64,000 nt of DNA from Sandaracinus amylolyticus (lineage in GTDB: Bacteria > Myxococcota_A > Polyangia > Polyangiales > Sandaracinaceae). Below, one piece after another: positions 32,066 to 42,400 of the stretch (positions are counted from its first letter, which is position 1; every line of letters begins with the position of its first letter). The notes under the pieces were generated by a model that saw nothing but the letters and a program-made list of their open reading frames with translations, had not been told where the DNA came from and made no database searches. The position numbers and the translations under genes are program-made. The stretch spans positions 8,246,001 through 8,310,000 of the forward strand of contig NZ_CP070225.1 in the NCBI RefSeq assembly GCF_021631985.1, given 5' to 3'.

Positions 32066-33124
32066 ATGAAGACCCCCCACGAAGCCGGATACGAGCAGCC
32101 TGCCGAGTGGGCGCGGCACGAAGCGGTGTGGCTCGCGTGGCCGAGCGACGAGACGCTGTGGCAGGAGTCGCTCGAGGCGGCGCAGCGCGAGTTCGTCGGG
32201 CTCTGCGACGGCATCGCGGATCCCGATCCCCAGACCGGCGCGCCGCGCGGCGAGCGCCTCGAGATCCTGGTGCGCACCGAGAAGGACGAGCGCGACGCGC
32301 GCGCGGCGCTCGAGCACCTCGGCACGCGGTTCCATCGTCAGCCCTACGGCGACATCTGGCTGCGCGACACCGCGCCGGTCTTCCTGCTCGATCGCATGCT
32401 GCGGCTCGGCTCGGTGCGCTTCGTCTTCAACGGCTGGGGCGGCAAGTACGAGCTCGAGGGCGACGCCGATCTCGCGCAGCGCGTGCAGTCGATCGTCGGC
32501 GACGAGGTGCCTGCGTTCGCGCTCGACTTCGTGTGCGAGGGCGGCGCGATCGAGGTCGACGGCGAGGGCACGGTGCTCACGACCGAGCAGTGCATGCTCA
32601 ACCGCAACCGCAATCCGCACCTCGAGCGCGAGGCGATCGAGCGCACGCTCGAGGGCGCGCTCGGCGTGCGTCGCGTGCTCTGGCTCAAGAACGGCCTGCT
32701 CAACGATCACACCGACGGGCACGTCGACACGCTCGCGCGCTTCGTCGCGCCGGGCGTCGTGGTGTGCATGAAGCCGAGCGGCGACGACGATCCCAACGCC
32801 GCGGTGCTCGAGGAGATCGCGAACGATCTCTCGTGGATGGTGGACGCGAAGGGTCGGAAGCTCCAGGTGGTACGGATGCCCTCGCCGGGGGGGGTCGTCG
32901 ACGACGACGGCGAGATCATGCCGGCGAGCTACGCGAACTTCTACGTGGGCAACACCAGCGTCGTGGTGCCCACGTACGGCACGCCTTGGGACGAAGCGGC
33001 GGTGCGCGCGCTCGAGCCCCTCTTCCCCGAGCACCGCGTGGTCGGGCGCATGAGCAAGACGATCCTCGAAGGCGGCGGCGCCTTCCACTGCATCACCCAG
33101 CAGCAGCCGGAGCGATCCCGATGA
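32066..33124 (+). CDS. aguA: Agmatine deiminase
   Basis: The product is 352 aa. The family (porphyromonas-type peptidyl-arginine deiminase/AguA) motifs are present: WLRDTAPVF (~95), NGWGGKYE (~118), HTDGHVD (~214-220) and the C-terminal catalytic Cys in GGGAFHC (~340-346). It hydrolyses agmatine to N-carbamoylputrescine and ammonia. It overlaps aguB by ATGA, completing the agmatine-to-putrescine route. No arginine decarboxylase gene is present. Confidence 0.93.
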   Translation: MKTPHEAGYEQPAEWARHEAVWLAWPSDETLWQESLEAAQREFVGLCDGIADPDPQTGAPRGERLEILVRTEKDERDARAALEHLGTRFHRQPYGDIWLRDTAPVFLLDRMLRLGSVRFVFNGWGGKYELEGDADLAQRVQSIVGDEVPAFALDFVCEGGAIEVDGEGTVLTTEQCMLNRNRNPHLEREAIERTLEGALGVRRVLWLKNGLLNDHTDGHVDTLARFVAPGVVVCMKPSGDDDPNAAVLEEIANDLSWMVDAKGRKLQVVRMPSPGGVVDDDGEIMPASYANFYVGNTSVVVPTYGTPWDEAAVRALEPLFPEHRVVGRMSKTILEGGGAFHCITQQQPERSR

Positions 33125-34020
33125 GCAGCAAGCAGGCGAACGAGGTCACCGTCGCGGCGATCCAGTGTCCGCTCGGCGGCTCGCGCGCGCAGAACGTCGA
33201 GCGCGTGATCGGATGGGTGCGCGAGGCGGCGAAGCGCGGCGCGAACGTGGTGCTCCCGAGCGAGCTCTTCGAGGGGCCCTACTTCTGCTGCGAGGAGAAG
33301 GAGCGCTGGTTCGAGGAGGCGCGTCCCTTCGAGGGCAACGAGACGGTCGCGCTCTTCGCGAAGCTCGCGAAGGAGCTCGGCGTGGTGATCCCGATCTCGT
33401 TCTTCGAGAAGGCGGGACCCGGCGCTTACTACAACACCGTCGCGATGGTCGACGACGGCGGGAACGTGCTCGGCTGCTACCGCAAGAGCCACATCCCCGA
33501 CGGGCCGGGCTACGAGGAGAAGTTCTACTTCCGGCCCGGCGACACCGGGTTCAAGGCGTGGAAGACGCGCTTCGGCACGCTCGGCGTCGGCATCTGCTGG
33601 GACCAGTGGTACCCGGAGTGCGCTCGCGCGATGACGCTGCTCGGCGCGGAGCTGCTCTTCTATCCGACGGCGATCGGCAGCGAGCCCCACGCGCCCGAGC
33701 TCGACACGCGCGACCCCTGGCAGCGCGTGATGATCGGTCACGCGGTCGCGAACGCGACGCCGGTGATCGCGGCGAACCGCATCGGCAGCGAGCTCACCCA
33801 GACGTTCTACGGATCGTCGTTCGTCGCCGACATGCGCGGCGACAAGGTGAGCGAGCTCGATCGCACCACCGAAGGGCTCGTGATGGCGACCTTCGATCGC
33901 CAGAAGATCGCGAGCTACCGCGCGAGCTGGGGCTTCTTCCGCGATCGCCGCCCCGAGCTCTACGGCGTGCTGATGACCGCCGACGGCCAGCACGTGGTGC
34001 GCGCGGCGGGCAAGGTCTGA
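33121..34020 (+). CDS. aguB: N-carbamoylputrescine amidase
   Basis: The product is 299 aa, a nitrilase-superfamily enzyme with the catalytic triad: Glu in VLPSELFEGP (~46), Lys in CYRKSHIPDG (~121) and Cys in GVGICWDQWYPE (~157). It hydrolyses N-carbamoylputrescine to putrescine, CO2 and ammonia. Co-translated with aguA (ATGA overlap), which supports the assignment over a generic nitrilase. Confidence 0.93.
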   Translation: MSSKQANEVTVAAIQCPLGGSRAQNVERVIGWVREAAKRGANVVLPSELFEGPYFCCEEKERWFEEARPFEGNETVALFAKLAKELGVVIPISFFEKAGPGAYYNTVAMVDDGGNVLGCYRKSHIPDGPGYEEKFYFRPGDTGFKAWKTRFGTLGVGICWDQWYPECARAMTLLGAELLFYPTAIGSEPHAPELDTRDPWQRVMIGHAVANATPVIAANRIGSELTQTFYGSSFVADMRGDKVSELDRTTEGLVMATFDRQKIASYRASWGFFRDRRPELYGVLMTADGQHVVRAAGKV

Positions 34021-34043
34021 TCGCGCGCACTTCTTGATCCGGA

Positions 34044-34670
34044 TCAACGCCGCCGCGCGCGCGCGTTCGCACCCTGGCTCGCGAGGCGAGCACGCAATCG
34101 GCTCAGCGCCTCCGGCGTGATGCCGAGGAAGGATGCGAGATGACGCTGCGCGATCCGGCCGGGGAGATCGGGACGTCGGGCGAGCAGCGCGAGCCAGCGC
34201 TGCTCGGCGTCGAGCGCGAGGAGCTCGTGCTCCCGCTCCGCCTTCGCGAGGGCGAGCCGCTCGGCGATGCCGCGCGCGACCGCGCTCCACGTCTCGGCGC
34301 GGAGCTCGCGGCGCAGCGTGGGGTAGTCGGCGCAGAGCAGCTCGGTGGGCTCGAGCGCCTCGATCGCGCTGCGCGAGGGAGCGCCGTCGAGCCCCGCGAT
34401 CAGATCGGCGAGCGAGCCCGAGAGGTCGCCCTCGAGGCAGAAGCTCTTCGCGTGCTCGCGCCCGTCGGCGCCCACGGTGCTCTCGCGCAGCGCGCCGCGA
34501 CACACGAACGCGGCGACACGCGCGACCTCGCCCGCGCGCAGCAGGCGCTCGCCGCGAGCGAGGCGCCGGGGCACGAAGTGCGGCGCGATCTCGCGCCACG
34601 CGTCGTCGTCGATGGGCGCGATCGCGGAGAACGCTCGTCGCAGCGCGGCGCGATCTCGCTCGAGGGCCAC
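34044..34670 (-). CDS. Crp/Fnr-family transcriptional regulator
   Basis: The product is 208 aa from GTG at 34670. The N-terminal cyclic-nucleotide-like beta-barrel (RGERLLRAGEVARVAAFVCRG) precedes a winged helix in which QRHLASFLGITPEALSRLRARL is the recognition helix region. Ligand unknown. It converges with aguB (23-base gap) and diverges from the alpha/beta hydrolase. The deduced operator would lie in the ~55-base divergent gap. Confidence 0.85.
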   Translation of the reverse strand: MALERDRAALRRAFSAIAPIDDDAWREIAPHFVPRRLARGERLLRAGEVARVAAFVCRGALRESTVGADGREHAKSFCLEGDLSGSLADLIAGLDGAPSRSAIEALEPTELLCADYPTLRRELRAETWSAVARGIAERLALAKAEREHELLALDAEQRWLALLARRPDLPGRIAQRHLASFLGITPEALSRLRARLASQGANARARRR

Positions 34671-34724
34671 GCGGGAGCACCCTACCACGACAGCTTCGTC
34701 GTCGACGCCGGCACGCCGGTCTCG

Positions 34725-35480
34725 GTGCGGCGCGCCGGTCGGGGCGCGCGCACGCTCGTGCTGCTCCACGCGAACCCCGGTGACGCGCTCGACTACGAGC
34801 TCGTCGTGCCCGAGCTCGCGCGCGATCACACCGTGCTGGCGATCGACTGGCCCGGCTACGGGCGCTCGCCGGCGCCTGCGGATCTCGCGCACGCAACCGC
34901 AGCGGGGCTCGGTCGGGTGCTGCGCGCGCTGGTCGCGGCGCTCGACCTCCGAGGCGCCGACTTCCTCGGGTGCTCGGTGGGCGCCAACGCGGCGCTGCGG
35001 CTCGCGCTCGACGAGCCCCAGCGAGTCGGGCGGCTGGTGCTGGTCGCGCCGGGAGGGTTCACCGCGCACGGCGTGGTGTCGCGCACGTTCTGCAGGATGA
35101 TGGGGATGCTCGCGATCTCGTCGCGGCTCGCGGGCACGCTCGCGCGCCGCTATTGCCGGGCGCGCACCGACACCACACGCGCGATGATCGCGCGCGCCGA
35201 TGCGATCCCGAAGAGCCCGGCGCGCGCAGCGGTGCACGCGTCGATCTGGAAGAGCTTCGTCGACGCCGACCACGACCTCTCGGAGCGTGCGGGGCAGCTC
35301 ACGCGTCCGGCGCTGCTGGTGTGGGGGAAGCGCGATCCGATCCTCCCGCTCGCCACCGACGGAGCGCGCGCCCGCGAGCGCATCGCGGGCGCGCAGCTCG
35401 TCGCGCTCGACACCGGGCACGCCCCGTTCGCCGAAGATCCGCGAGCGTTCCTCGACGTCGTGTCGCCCTTCCTCGGGTGA
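34725..35480 (+). CDS. Alpha/beta hydrolase
   Basis: The product is 251 aa from GTG at 34725. The motif LLHANPGDALDYELVVP (~12-28) includes the oxyanion region; the nucleophile elbow is FLGCSVGANAAL (~81-91), with Asp in WGKRDPILP (~200) and His in LDTGHAPFAEDP (~228). The upstream frame also looks coding (YHDSFVVDAGTPVSVRRAG) but has no ATG, GTG or TTG, so GTG 34725 is the only standard start and the true start is unsettled. Substrate unknown. Divergent from the Crp/Fnr-like regulator. Confidence 0.75.
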   Translation: MRRAGRGARTLVLLHANPGDALDYELVVPELARDHTVLAIDWPGYGRSPAPADLAHATAAGLGRVLRALVAALDLRGADFLGCSVGANAALRLALDEPQRVGRLVLVAPGGFTAHGVVSRTFCRMMGMLAISSRLAGTLARRYCRARTDTTRAMIARADAIPKSPARAAVHASIWKSFVDADHDLSERAGQLTRPALLVWGKRDPILPLATDGARARERIAGAQLVALDTGHAPFAEDPRAFLDVVSPFLG

Positions 35481-35483
35481 GCG

Positions 35484-35915
35484 TCAGGGCTCGAGATCGG
35501 TCGCGGCGCGGAACGAGCCGTCCATGTGGAACGGCACCGACGTGTGCTCGTGCACGATCTTCCATCCGCCGTTCGCGCGGCGCAGGCCCGCGGTCGCGCG
35601 CATCCACCACTCCGCGCGCTCGCCCTGCTTGGTGGTCGCGCCGACGTGGACCAGCGAGTGTGCGAGCGCGAGATCACCGTCGGTCGAGATGCGCAGATCG
35701 CGGATCGTGTGCTCGATCGGCCCCTGCCAGGTCGCGAGCCACGCCTCGAGCGACTTCGTGTCCATGCCCACGTGACCCAGCGGCGGGGCCAGGTCGTAGA
35801 TCAGCGCGTCCGGGGCGTACTGCCTCGCGATGCGAACGGCATCGCGCTCGCGGAACGCCGCGGAGAGGGTCTCGAACACCGCGCGGATCGCAGTCTCGTC
35901 ATCACGCTTCGTCAT
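35484..35915 (-). CDS. SnoaL/DUF4440-like protein
   Basis: The product is 143 aa. The cystatin-like fold pattern is seen: EDA-type helix AVFETLSAAFRERDAVRIARQYAPDALIYDL, then LEAWLATW and the strand-rich end. GAGGAGG lies ~7 bases before the ATG at 35915, a strong RBS. SnoaL/ketosteroid-isomerase relatives bind small hydrophobic molecules; the catalytic role is uncertain. The end is 3 bases from the convergent hydrolase gene stop. Confidence 0.8.
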   Translation of the reverse strand: MTKRDDETAIRAVFETLSAAFRERDAVRIARQYAPDALIYDLAPPLGHVGMDTKSLEAWLATWQGPIEHTIRDLRISTDGDLALAHSLVHVGATTKQGERAEWWMRATAGLRRANGGWKIVHEHTSVPFHMDGSFRAATDLEP

Positions 35916-36007
35916 CGCGTCCTCCTCGGTTCCTCGGAGGACGTACGAGCATCGCGCGCGCCGACATCGTGCTGGTCGTTTCTCGAGAGCCGTGCGTTGA
36001 TGACCGG

Positions 36008-36916
36008 ATGGCGCGCTGGGATCGTTTCGTGTGCGTCGACTGGAGCAAGGAGCTCGCGGGTCGACAGGCGTGGGTCGCCGAGATCGGGATGCGGCGGATT
36101 GCGCCGCTGGAGGACGTGACCCCGACCCTCGATGCGCTGCTCGCGTTCGCCCGGGCGCTGCCGGGGTGCACCGTGATCGGCATCGACGCGGCGCTCGGCG
36201 TCCCGCGCGCGTATCTCGAAGGCGCGCGCGCCGCAGTGCCGGCGTGGCGAGAGGCGAGCGACTTCCTCACCTGGCTCGTGCTCGCGTGCGAGTCGCCGGC
36301 GTTCGAGCGCGAGGCGGGCTCGGCGGCGGCGTGGCGGCACGATCGCCCGTTCATCGCGGTGCCGGCGGGGAAGGGCGCGCTCGATGCGTTCTGGACGCGC
36401 GCCGGAGGGCGGCTGCTGCGCGAGATCGACGTCGCGACCGGCGCGAAGTCGCCGTTCGTGGTGTCGGGCGTGCCGGGCACGGTGGGCTCGGGCACCCGGG
36501 TGCTGTGGGCGGAGCTCGCGAGGCTGCTGAGCGGCACGTGCGACTTCGCGGTCTGGCCTTTCGACGGAGGGCTCGATGCGATCGAGCGCCGCATCGCGAT
36601 CGCCGAGATCTACCCGCGGGTGTGTTACTCGCTCGCGCTCGCGCCCGAGCTCCCGGCGCCGATCTCGCGTCTCGCGAAGACGTCGCGCGAGGTGCGCGAG
36701 GCCGCGATCGTCGCGCTCGAGCGCGCGACCTGGGTGCGCGATCGCGAGGTGGCGCTGCGCGAGCTCGAGCTGGCGCGAGAGAGCGAGGACCACTTCGACG
36801 CGCTGATGTCCGCGGCAGGGCTGCTGCGCTGTGCGCTCGAAGGACGCGCGCTGGAAGGAGAACGCGACGTGATCGAGGGCGGGATCCTGGGCCTCGCGTC
36901 GGTGCGGCTCACGTGA
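36008..36916 (+). CDS. DUF429-like protein (predicted RNase H-like fold)
   Basis: The product is 302 aa from ATG at 36008. It begins with a Cys/Asp-containing strand (FVCVDWSKELAGRQAWVAEI), consistent with DUF429 proteins of the RNase H-like superfamily, and has VIGIDAALGVPRAYLEGARA near residue 55 and a later EIYPRVCYSL segment. The Asp residues at 11 and 60 could be metal ligands. No other family signature. It converges with the shikimate-dehydrogenase-like gene, overlapping 8 bases. Confidence 0.6.
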   Translation: MARWDRFVCVDWSKELAGRQAWVAEIGMRRIAPLEDVTPTLDALLAFARALPGCTVIGIDAALGVPRAYLEGARAAVPAWREASDFLTWLVLACESPAFEREAGSAAAWRHDRPFIAVPAGKGALDAFWTRAGGRLLREIDVATGAKSPFVVSGVPGTVGSGTRVLWAELARLLSGTCDFAVWPFDGGLDAIERRIAIAEIYPRVCYSLALAPELPAPISRLAKTSREVREAAIVALERATWVRDREVALRELELARESEDHFDALMSAAGLLRCALEGRALEGERDVIEGGILGLASVRLT

Positions 36917-37733
36917 GCGCGTGGCGTGCGGCCGCTGCGATCTGCTCCGCGCTCGGCGTGATGCCGGTGTAGAGCACGAACTGATCGACGGCCTGGAGCA
37001 CGATCACCTCGTCGCCGGTGATCACCTGCTTGCCGAGCGCGCGGGCGCGCGCGACGAAGGGCGTCTCGGGCGGCATCGCGACGACGTCGAACACGATCTC
37101 GGACGCGGCGATCGCGTCGTCGTCGAACGCGAGCGCCTGCGCGTCGGGGCCGGTCATGCCGAGCGGCGTGACGTTGATCAACATCGGCGCGCGCACCGCG
37201 TCGAGGTCGCGCTTCCAATCGAAGCCGAGCGTCTCCGCGAGCGCGGGGCCGCTCGTCTCGTTGCGCGCGACGATTGCTCCGTCGCGGAAGCCCGCATCGC
37301 GCAGCGCAGTCGCGACCGCCTTCGCCATGCCTCCACTGCCGCGCAGCACGAACGGGGTGCTCGGTGCGATCGTGTGGCGCTCGAGGAGGGTGCGGATCGC
37401 GGCGTAGTCGGTGTTGTGCCCGGTGAGCCGCCCCGCGTCGTTCACGATCGTGTTCACCGACTCGATCGCGCGCGCCGAGGGAGCGAGCGCATCGAGCAGC
37501 GGGATCACCGCTTCCTTGAACGGCATCGAGATCGCGCAGCCGCGGATCCCGAGCGCGCGCACGCCGCCGATCGCGGCAGGCAGATCGGTCGTGGAGAACG
37601 CCTTGTAGATCCAGTCGAGCCCGAGCGCTGCGTAGAGGTGGTTGTGGAAGCGCGAGCCGAACGAGCCGGGGCGCGCCGAGAGCGACATGCAGAGCGTGGT
37701 GTCGCGGCCGATGGTGAGTCGGGTCGGGGACAT
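36909..37733 (-). CDS. Shikimate-dehydrogenase-like protein (SdhL/HI0607 type)
   Basis: The product is 274 aa. The catalytic Lys lies in SMPFKEAVIPLL (~72) and Asp in TGHNTDYAA (~109). The N-terminal CMSLSARPGSFGSRFHNHLY pattern and MPFKE rather than NVTVPHK place it in the SdhL-type subgroup, in which shikimate activity is weak. The nucleotide motif is VLRGSGGMAKAVATAL. It follows the SWIM gene by 9 bases on the same strand, so it may be the last gene of the YehI-L-M-P-Q-like operon. Whether it belongs functionally is unknown. Confidence 0.82.
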   Translation of the reverse strand: MSPTRLTIGRDTTLCMSLSARPGSFGSRFHNHLYAALGLDWIYKAFSTTDLPAAIGGVRALGIRGCAISMPFKEAVIPLLDALAPSARAIESVNTIVNDAGRLTGHNTDYAAIRTLLERHTIAPSTPFVLRGSGGMAKAVATALRDAGFRDGAIVARNETSGPALAETLGFDWKRDLDAVRAPMLINVTPLGMTGPDAQALAFDDDAIAASEIVFDVVAMPPETPFVARARALGKQVITGDEVIVLQAVDQFVLYTGITPSAEQIAAAARHALT

Positions 37734-37742
37734 GGAAGTGCC

Positions 37743-39485
37743 TCAGCGTGCTCGGGCCGAGAGATGGTGCTCGATGCGGCGTGCGACGACGCTCGTGCCG
37801 AGGAACGCGCGCGCGAGCTGCGCGGAGTCGACCGTCGCGCGCGCGCCGCGCACGTCGCGATCGTGGGCGAGGGCGCTCTCGGCGAGCGCGCGCAGTACGG
37901 ACGCCGCGGTCGTGAGGTGGATGCGCTCGAGCTCGCGCGCCTCGCGCTCGATCGCGACGCGTGCACCTTGCCCGAGCGTGGCGCGTCCTCCGGTCACGAC
38001 GCGCGCGAGGCGACGACGCAGCGACGCGAGCGGGTCGGCGGGCGCGCGTGGTGCGCGCTCGGGCGCGACGCTCGGCTTCGTGAGGTACGCGGCGTGGAGT
38101 GGATCGAACGAGGGTATCAGTCGGCCGTGCAGCGCCTCGGGGAGCGTGAGGGAGGGGCCCTCGCTGGGGCGGGGATCGACGTAGATCGCGAGCAAAGCGC
38201 TCCCGAGGCGACGACCGAGCCGGAGCCGCAGCGCGAGACCACACGCGAGACCGGGATGACGCGCGAGGACGCGCAGCGCGTCGCGATCGAGCAGCGTCGG
38301 ATGATCCGACGCGATCTCGACCCTCAGCTCGGTGCCGTCCTCGCACTCGACGATCAGCGCGCCCTCGCACGTCGCGCGGAGGGTCGCGCGGGTGAACAGC
38401 AGGTCCCATCCGGCGCGGCGCTCTTCGGGAGGCATCGCGAGCGCGGCGAACGCGCGATCGATCTGCTGCGCGGCCGGCGTCGCGAAGAGCGTCGCGATCG
38501 GCGGCTCGGTCCACGCGCTCGGCGCGCGTCGCACCGCGCGCACGTCCTGGCCGGCACCGAGCCGCCCGTCGGCCGACGCGGTGCCGCTCTGCACGAAGAG
38601 CCCGGCGCGGCAGAGCTCGGCGTGCGAGAGCGTCGCGTCGCCGATGCGCACGCCCGCGTCGTAGCTGGCGCGCGCGCGCGACGGCTCGCCGGGCCTCACG
38701 TCGGCGAGCGTGTAGAGCGCGCCGTCGTCGGCGATCAGCGTGGTGACCACGCCCGCGTGCCCGGTGCCCGCGATCACCGGCTCGCTGAAGAGCCCGGTGA
38801 GCCGCAACGAGCCGATCTCCTCGTGCTCGCGGCGATGACGGCCGATCCACCCGCGCGCGACGTCGGCGCTCGTCGAGAGCACGTGCGCCACCGCGAGCGC
38901 CTCTTCGAGATCGGTGCGCAGCGTCTCGAGCGCGAAGTCGGGCTCGCGCGCCGCGAGCGCGCGCATCCCGCGGGTGACCCGGAGCAGACCGCTCGCGAGG
39001 CGCGGGAGGCTCGCGCTGCGCGCGGCGTGGATCGCGCGCAACAGCTCGGTCTCTCGCAGCGCGCCGAACGACGATGCGCCGTGCTCGACGACGGTCGCGA
39101 GCGCAGCGAGCGAGCGCGAGGCCGCATCGCGCTGGGCCTCGTCGAGCGTGGAACGCTCCTCCGAGCTCACGGCGGGCTCGCCGGTCGTCTCGACCGGCGC
39201 GGCGTCGGCGAGCGGCAGCGCGCGCAGCACGCCGAGCAGGTGCGCGCAGCGCGGCGCGAGCAAGCAGGTGCACGCGGCCTGCTCGGCGCGCTCGATGCGC
39301 ATCGACTCGGGGCGCAGCGTGACGCGCTCGTTGCCCACCGCGATCACCAGCGCGCCATCGGTCTCGCTCCACGGCGCCGCGGTGATCGTCGCGGCGTCGG
39401 CCTCGACCTTCTTGAGCACACGCGCCGGCGCGGCCGCGAGCATCGTCGCGAGCAGCGCGGGATCGATCGTCGGGCGCGCGCTCAT
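37743..39485 (-). CDS. SWIM zinc-finger protein, YehQ-like
   Basis: The product is 580 aa. The SWIM motif CxCx5CxH reads CTCLLAPRCAH (C72, C74, C80, H82). The remaining ~480 residues lack a recognised catalytic motif; a long helical/mixed body includes DLEEALAVAHVLSTSADVARG and GLFSEPVIAGTGHAG. The start ATG 39485 overlaps the VWA-fusion stop (ATGA). E. coli YehQ has the same place and a SWIM domain. It may bind nucleic acid or a protein partner of the MoxR/VWA pair; function unknown. Confidence 0.85.
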   Translation of the reverse strand: MSARPTIDPALLATMLAAAPARVLKKVEADAATITAAPWSETDGALVIAVGNERVTLRPESMRIERAEQAACTCLLAPRCAHLLGVLRALPLADAAPVETTGEPAVSSEERSTLDEAQRDAASRSLAALATVVEHGASSFGALRETELLRAIHAARSASLPRLASGLLRVTRGMRALAAREPDFALETLRTDLEEALAVAHVLSTSADVARGWIGRHRREHEEIGSLRLTGLFSEPVIAGTGHAGVVTTLIADDGALYTLADVRPGEPSRARASYDAGVRIGDATLSHAELCRAGLFVQSGTASADGRLGAGQDVRAVRRAPSAWTEPPIATLFATPAAQQIDRAFAALAMPPEERRAGWDLLFTRATLRATCEGALIVECEDGTELRVEIASDHPTLLDRDALRVLARHPGLACGLALRLRLGRRLGSALLAIYVDPRPSEGPSLTLPEALHGRLIPSFDPLHAAYLTKPSVAPERAPRAPADPLASLRRRLARVVTGGRATLGQGARVAIEREARELERIHLTTAASVLRALAESALAHDRDVRGARATVDSAQLARAFLGTSVVARRIEHHLSARAR

Positions 39486-42400
39486 CGCACCTTCTCTCCC
39501 ACCCAGCGCGCGAGCTCGAGCGGCGTGAGCGCGGCGACCGGCATGCCCGCCGCGACCAGTCGCTCCGCGATCGCGCGCTCGTAGCGAGGCTTGCCCGCGT
39601 CGTCGAGCGCGGCGAGGCCGAGCAGCGTGACGCCCGACTCCGCGAGCGCGCGCACCTCGGCGACCAGGCTCGGCACCGGCCCGCCCTCGTCGAGATCGCT
39701 CACCAGCACCATCAACGTGCGCGAGGGCACCGTCGCCAGCGATCGCGCGTAGCGCAGCGCCTTCGCGATGTCGGTGCCGCCGCCCACCCGCACCTCGAGC
39801 AGGAGCCCGAGGGGATCGTCGACACGATGGCTGAGGTCGACCACCTCGGTGCTGAACGCGACGAACGAGGTCTCGATCGCGGGCAGCGCGCCGAGGATCG
39901 ACGCCATCATCGCGCTGTAGATCACCGAGGGCTCCATCGAGCCCGAGACGTCGACCACCAGGATCACCCGCCAGTCGAGTGAGCGCCGCGAGCGGGTGCG
40001 GAACACGAGCCGCTCGGGCGCGAGCTGCGCGACGCCGTCGTCGAAGCGCGCGGTGCGGAGGTTGCGGCGAATGGTGCGATCGAGATCGATCGGACCGCCC
40101 GAGCGCAGGGTGGGGCGCGGCGTGGTGAGGCCGACCAGCGCGGGGCGCACCCGGGTCGCGAGCTGATCGACGAGCTCGCGCGTGACGCGCTCGACCAGGC
40201 GACGCAGCCGACCGAGCTGGGCCTCGGGGAGCGCGCCCTTCAGCGAGAGAACACTCTCGAGGAGCTCGATGGAGGGCGTGACGGTCTCGGGATCGAGCTC
40301 GAGCAGCGCGCCGACCCGACCCTCGGCGCCGGCGCGCGCGAGCACTTCGTCGCGCACGCTCTCGCCGAAGAGCGCCTCGAGCTCGTCGGACCACTCGCGG
40401 GTGGTGGGGAAGCTCGGCTCGAGCCCCGCGCCACCGCCCGCTCGCGAGCCTTCGCCGCGACCGGGGCCGTAGAGCTCGTCGAGCGCGCGCGCGGCGCGCA
40501 TCGCGTCGGGAGGGAGCGCGCGGGTGTCGCGACCGAGCACGATGCGCCAGCGATCACGCGCCGAGAGGGCGCCGGTGGCGCGCGTCGCCGAGGTGGCCTC
40601 CGGGATGGCGATCGACGTCGCGCTCGGCATCGCGAGCCCGAGCGCGCCGAGCGCGTCGCGCGCGATCAGGTCGGCCTCGGCGTGGAGCGCGAGGAGCGCG
40701 GGATCGATCGTCAGCTCGAAGTCGGCTCGCTCGCTCCCGTGGCGCTCGATCAGGCTCTCGAGGAAGCGACTGCGCGCCGCGGGCGAGAGCACCTCGAACC
40801 CATCGCGCAGCGCGGGGGCCCGCGCGAGGAACTCGCGATCGCCGATCGTCTCGATGCGCGACGCGAGCTCGCCGAGCAACGAGGGATCACCCTCGAGCGC
40901 GCTGGCGCCCGCGATCAACGCACCGCGCAGCCGGCGCGCCAGACGGCGCTGCCCGTCGCGATCGACCGCGGCGTCGACCCACGATCCGAGGGACCGCGAC
41001 ATCGCCTCGGGCGTCAGCGCGTCGAGGCTCACCAACGTCATCCCCGCCGCGCCTTCGATCAGCGGCGCACCCTCGCGGAACAGTCGCTTCAGCGCGTCGG
41101 TGGCGCGAGCGCGCACGCCGTCGCGCGACGATCGGATCAGCGCGAGCGAGTCCACCAGCGCGTGCGCATCGGCCTCGTCGTCGGAGCCCGCGAGCCCCTC
41201 GAGCGCCCCCGCGAGCGCGAGCTCGAGCGCGTCGGGATCGACGTCTGCGGGCCAGGTGAAGCGCGGCACGTCGGCGGCGACATCGACGTCGATCGGCAGC
41301 CCCGGCACGTGCCCGGCGCGCGCCCGCGCGAAGAGCGACGCCCCCGCGACGAGATCGCGCAGCGCGCCCTCGGTGCGCAGCGCGTGCTGCACGTCCGGAA
41401 GGCTCCGCTCCACGTAGCGCACGAGGCCGGCCTCCGCGGCGCGCTCCAGCAGCGCGAGCCGCGCCCGCACCGAGCGCGCGTCCTGCTGCTCGAGCCGCGC
41501 TTCCTCGATGCGCAGCGTGCCTTCCGCGGCTTGCGCGAGGGTCACGCCGCGCACCGCCGCGAGCTCGAGCATCGCCTCGGTCGCGGGCGAGAGCGTGATC
41601 TCCCAGACCTCGGTGAGCGTCTCGAACGGACCCTCGCTCGCGATGCGACGTGCGTAGGGCGCGCCCACCAGCGCCAGGCGCTCGAGCGTGATCTTGCGCC
41701 GGCGATCGAGCGTCGATCCCAGCACGTCGAGGCGCAGCCGCGGCGCGCGCTCGTAGCGCGCGAGGCGCTCGCTCGGGCTCGGCAGGCGCAGCTCTTCGAG
41801 CAGCCCGAGCACGTGCGGCACGAGCCCGGAGCGCGGCGCTCCCGGAGGCAGACGACCGCGCTCGTGCCCCACCATCACCCGGCCCAGCGCGGCGGCGAGC
41901 GCACGACCGCGCCCCAGCGGCTCACCCTGGGCGAGCGCCGACTCGAGCCCTTCGAGCAGCTCGCGGCGCGACGGCGCGTGCAGCCCGCGCAGCTGCGCGA
42001 GATCGAGCGCGACGCGCACCGCTTCGTTCGCGTCGGGCACCCCCGCGACGTGCTTCTTCTCGCGCATCGCGCGGCACACCTCGACCACGGTGCGCCGCAG
42101 CGTCGCCGCGATCTTCGCGGGGTCGGAGCCGCACTCGAGCACCCGCTGGTGCCACGCGGGATCGAGCACGCCCGCCGGATATCCGGAGCGACTGTCGAAG
42201 AGCTCGAAGGTGTAGGGCACGAGCGACGACACCCGGGTCGCGTCGGGCTCCGGCACGTCGATCGGCACGTTCTCGTCGGGCAGCACCGCGTCGTCGAGCA
42301 GCGCCGCCGCGTGGAACGAGCCGACCACCGCCGCGATCCGCGCCCCCGACGCCCGCAGCGCTGCCAGCCGCGCCCTCATGAACCGCTCGCGCGCGAGATC

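Noticed and set aside
36909-37733. Calling this the housekeeping aroE
   Set aside because: The substrate-binding motifs differ from AroE and match the SdhL branch; no other shikimate-pathway gene is near.
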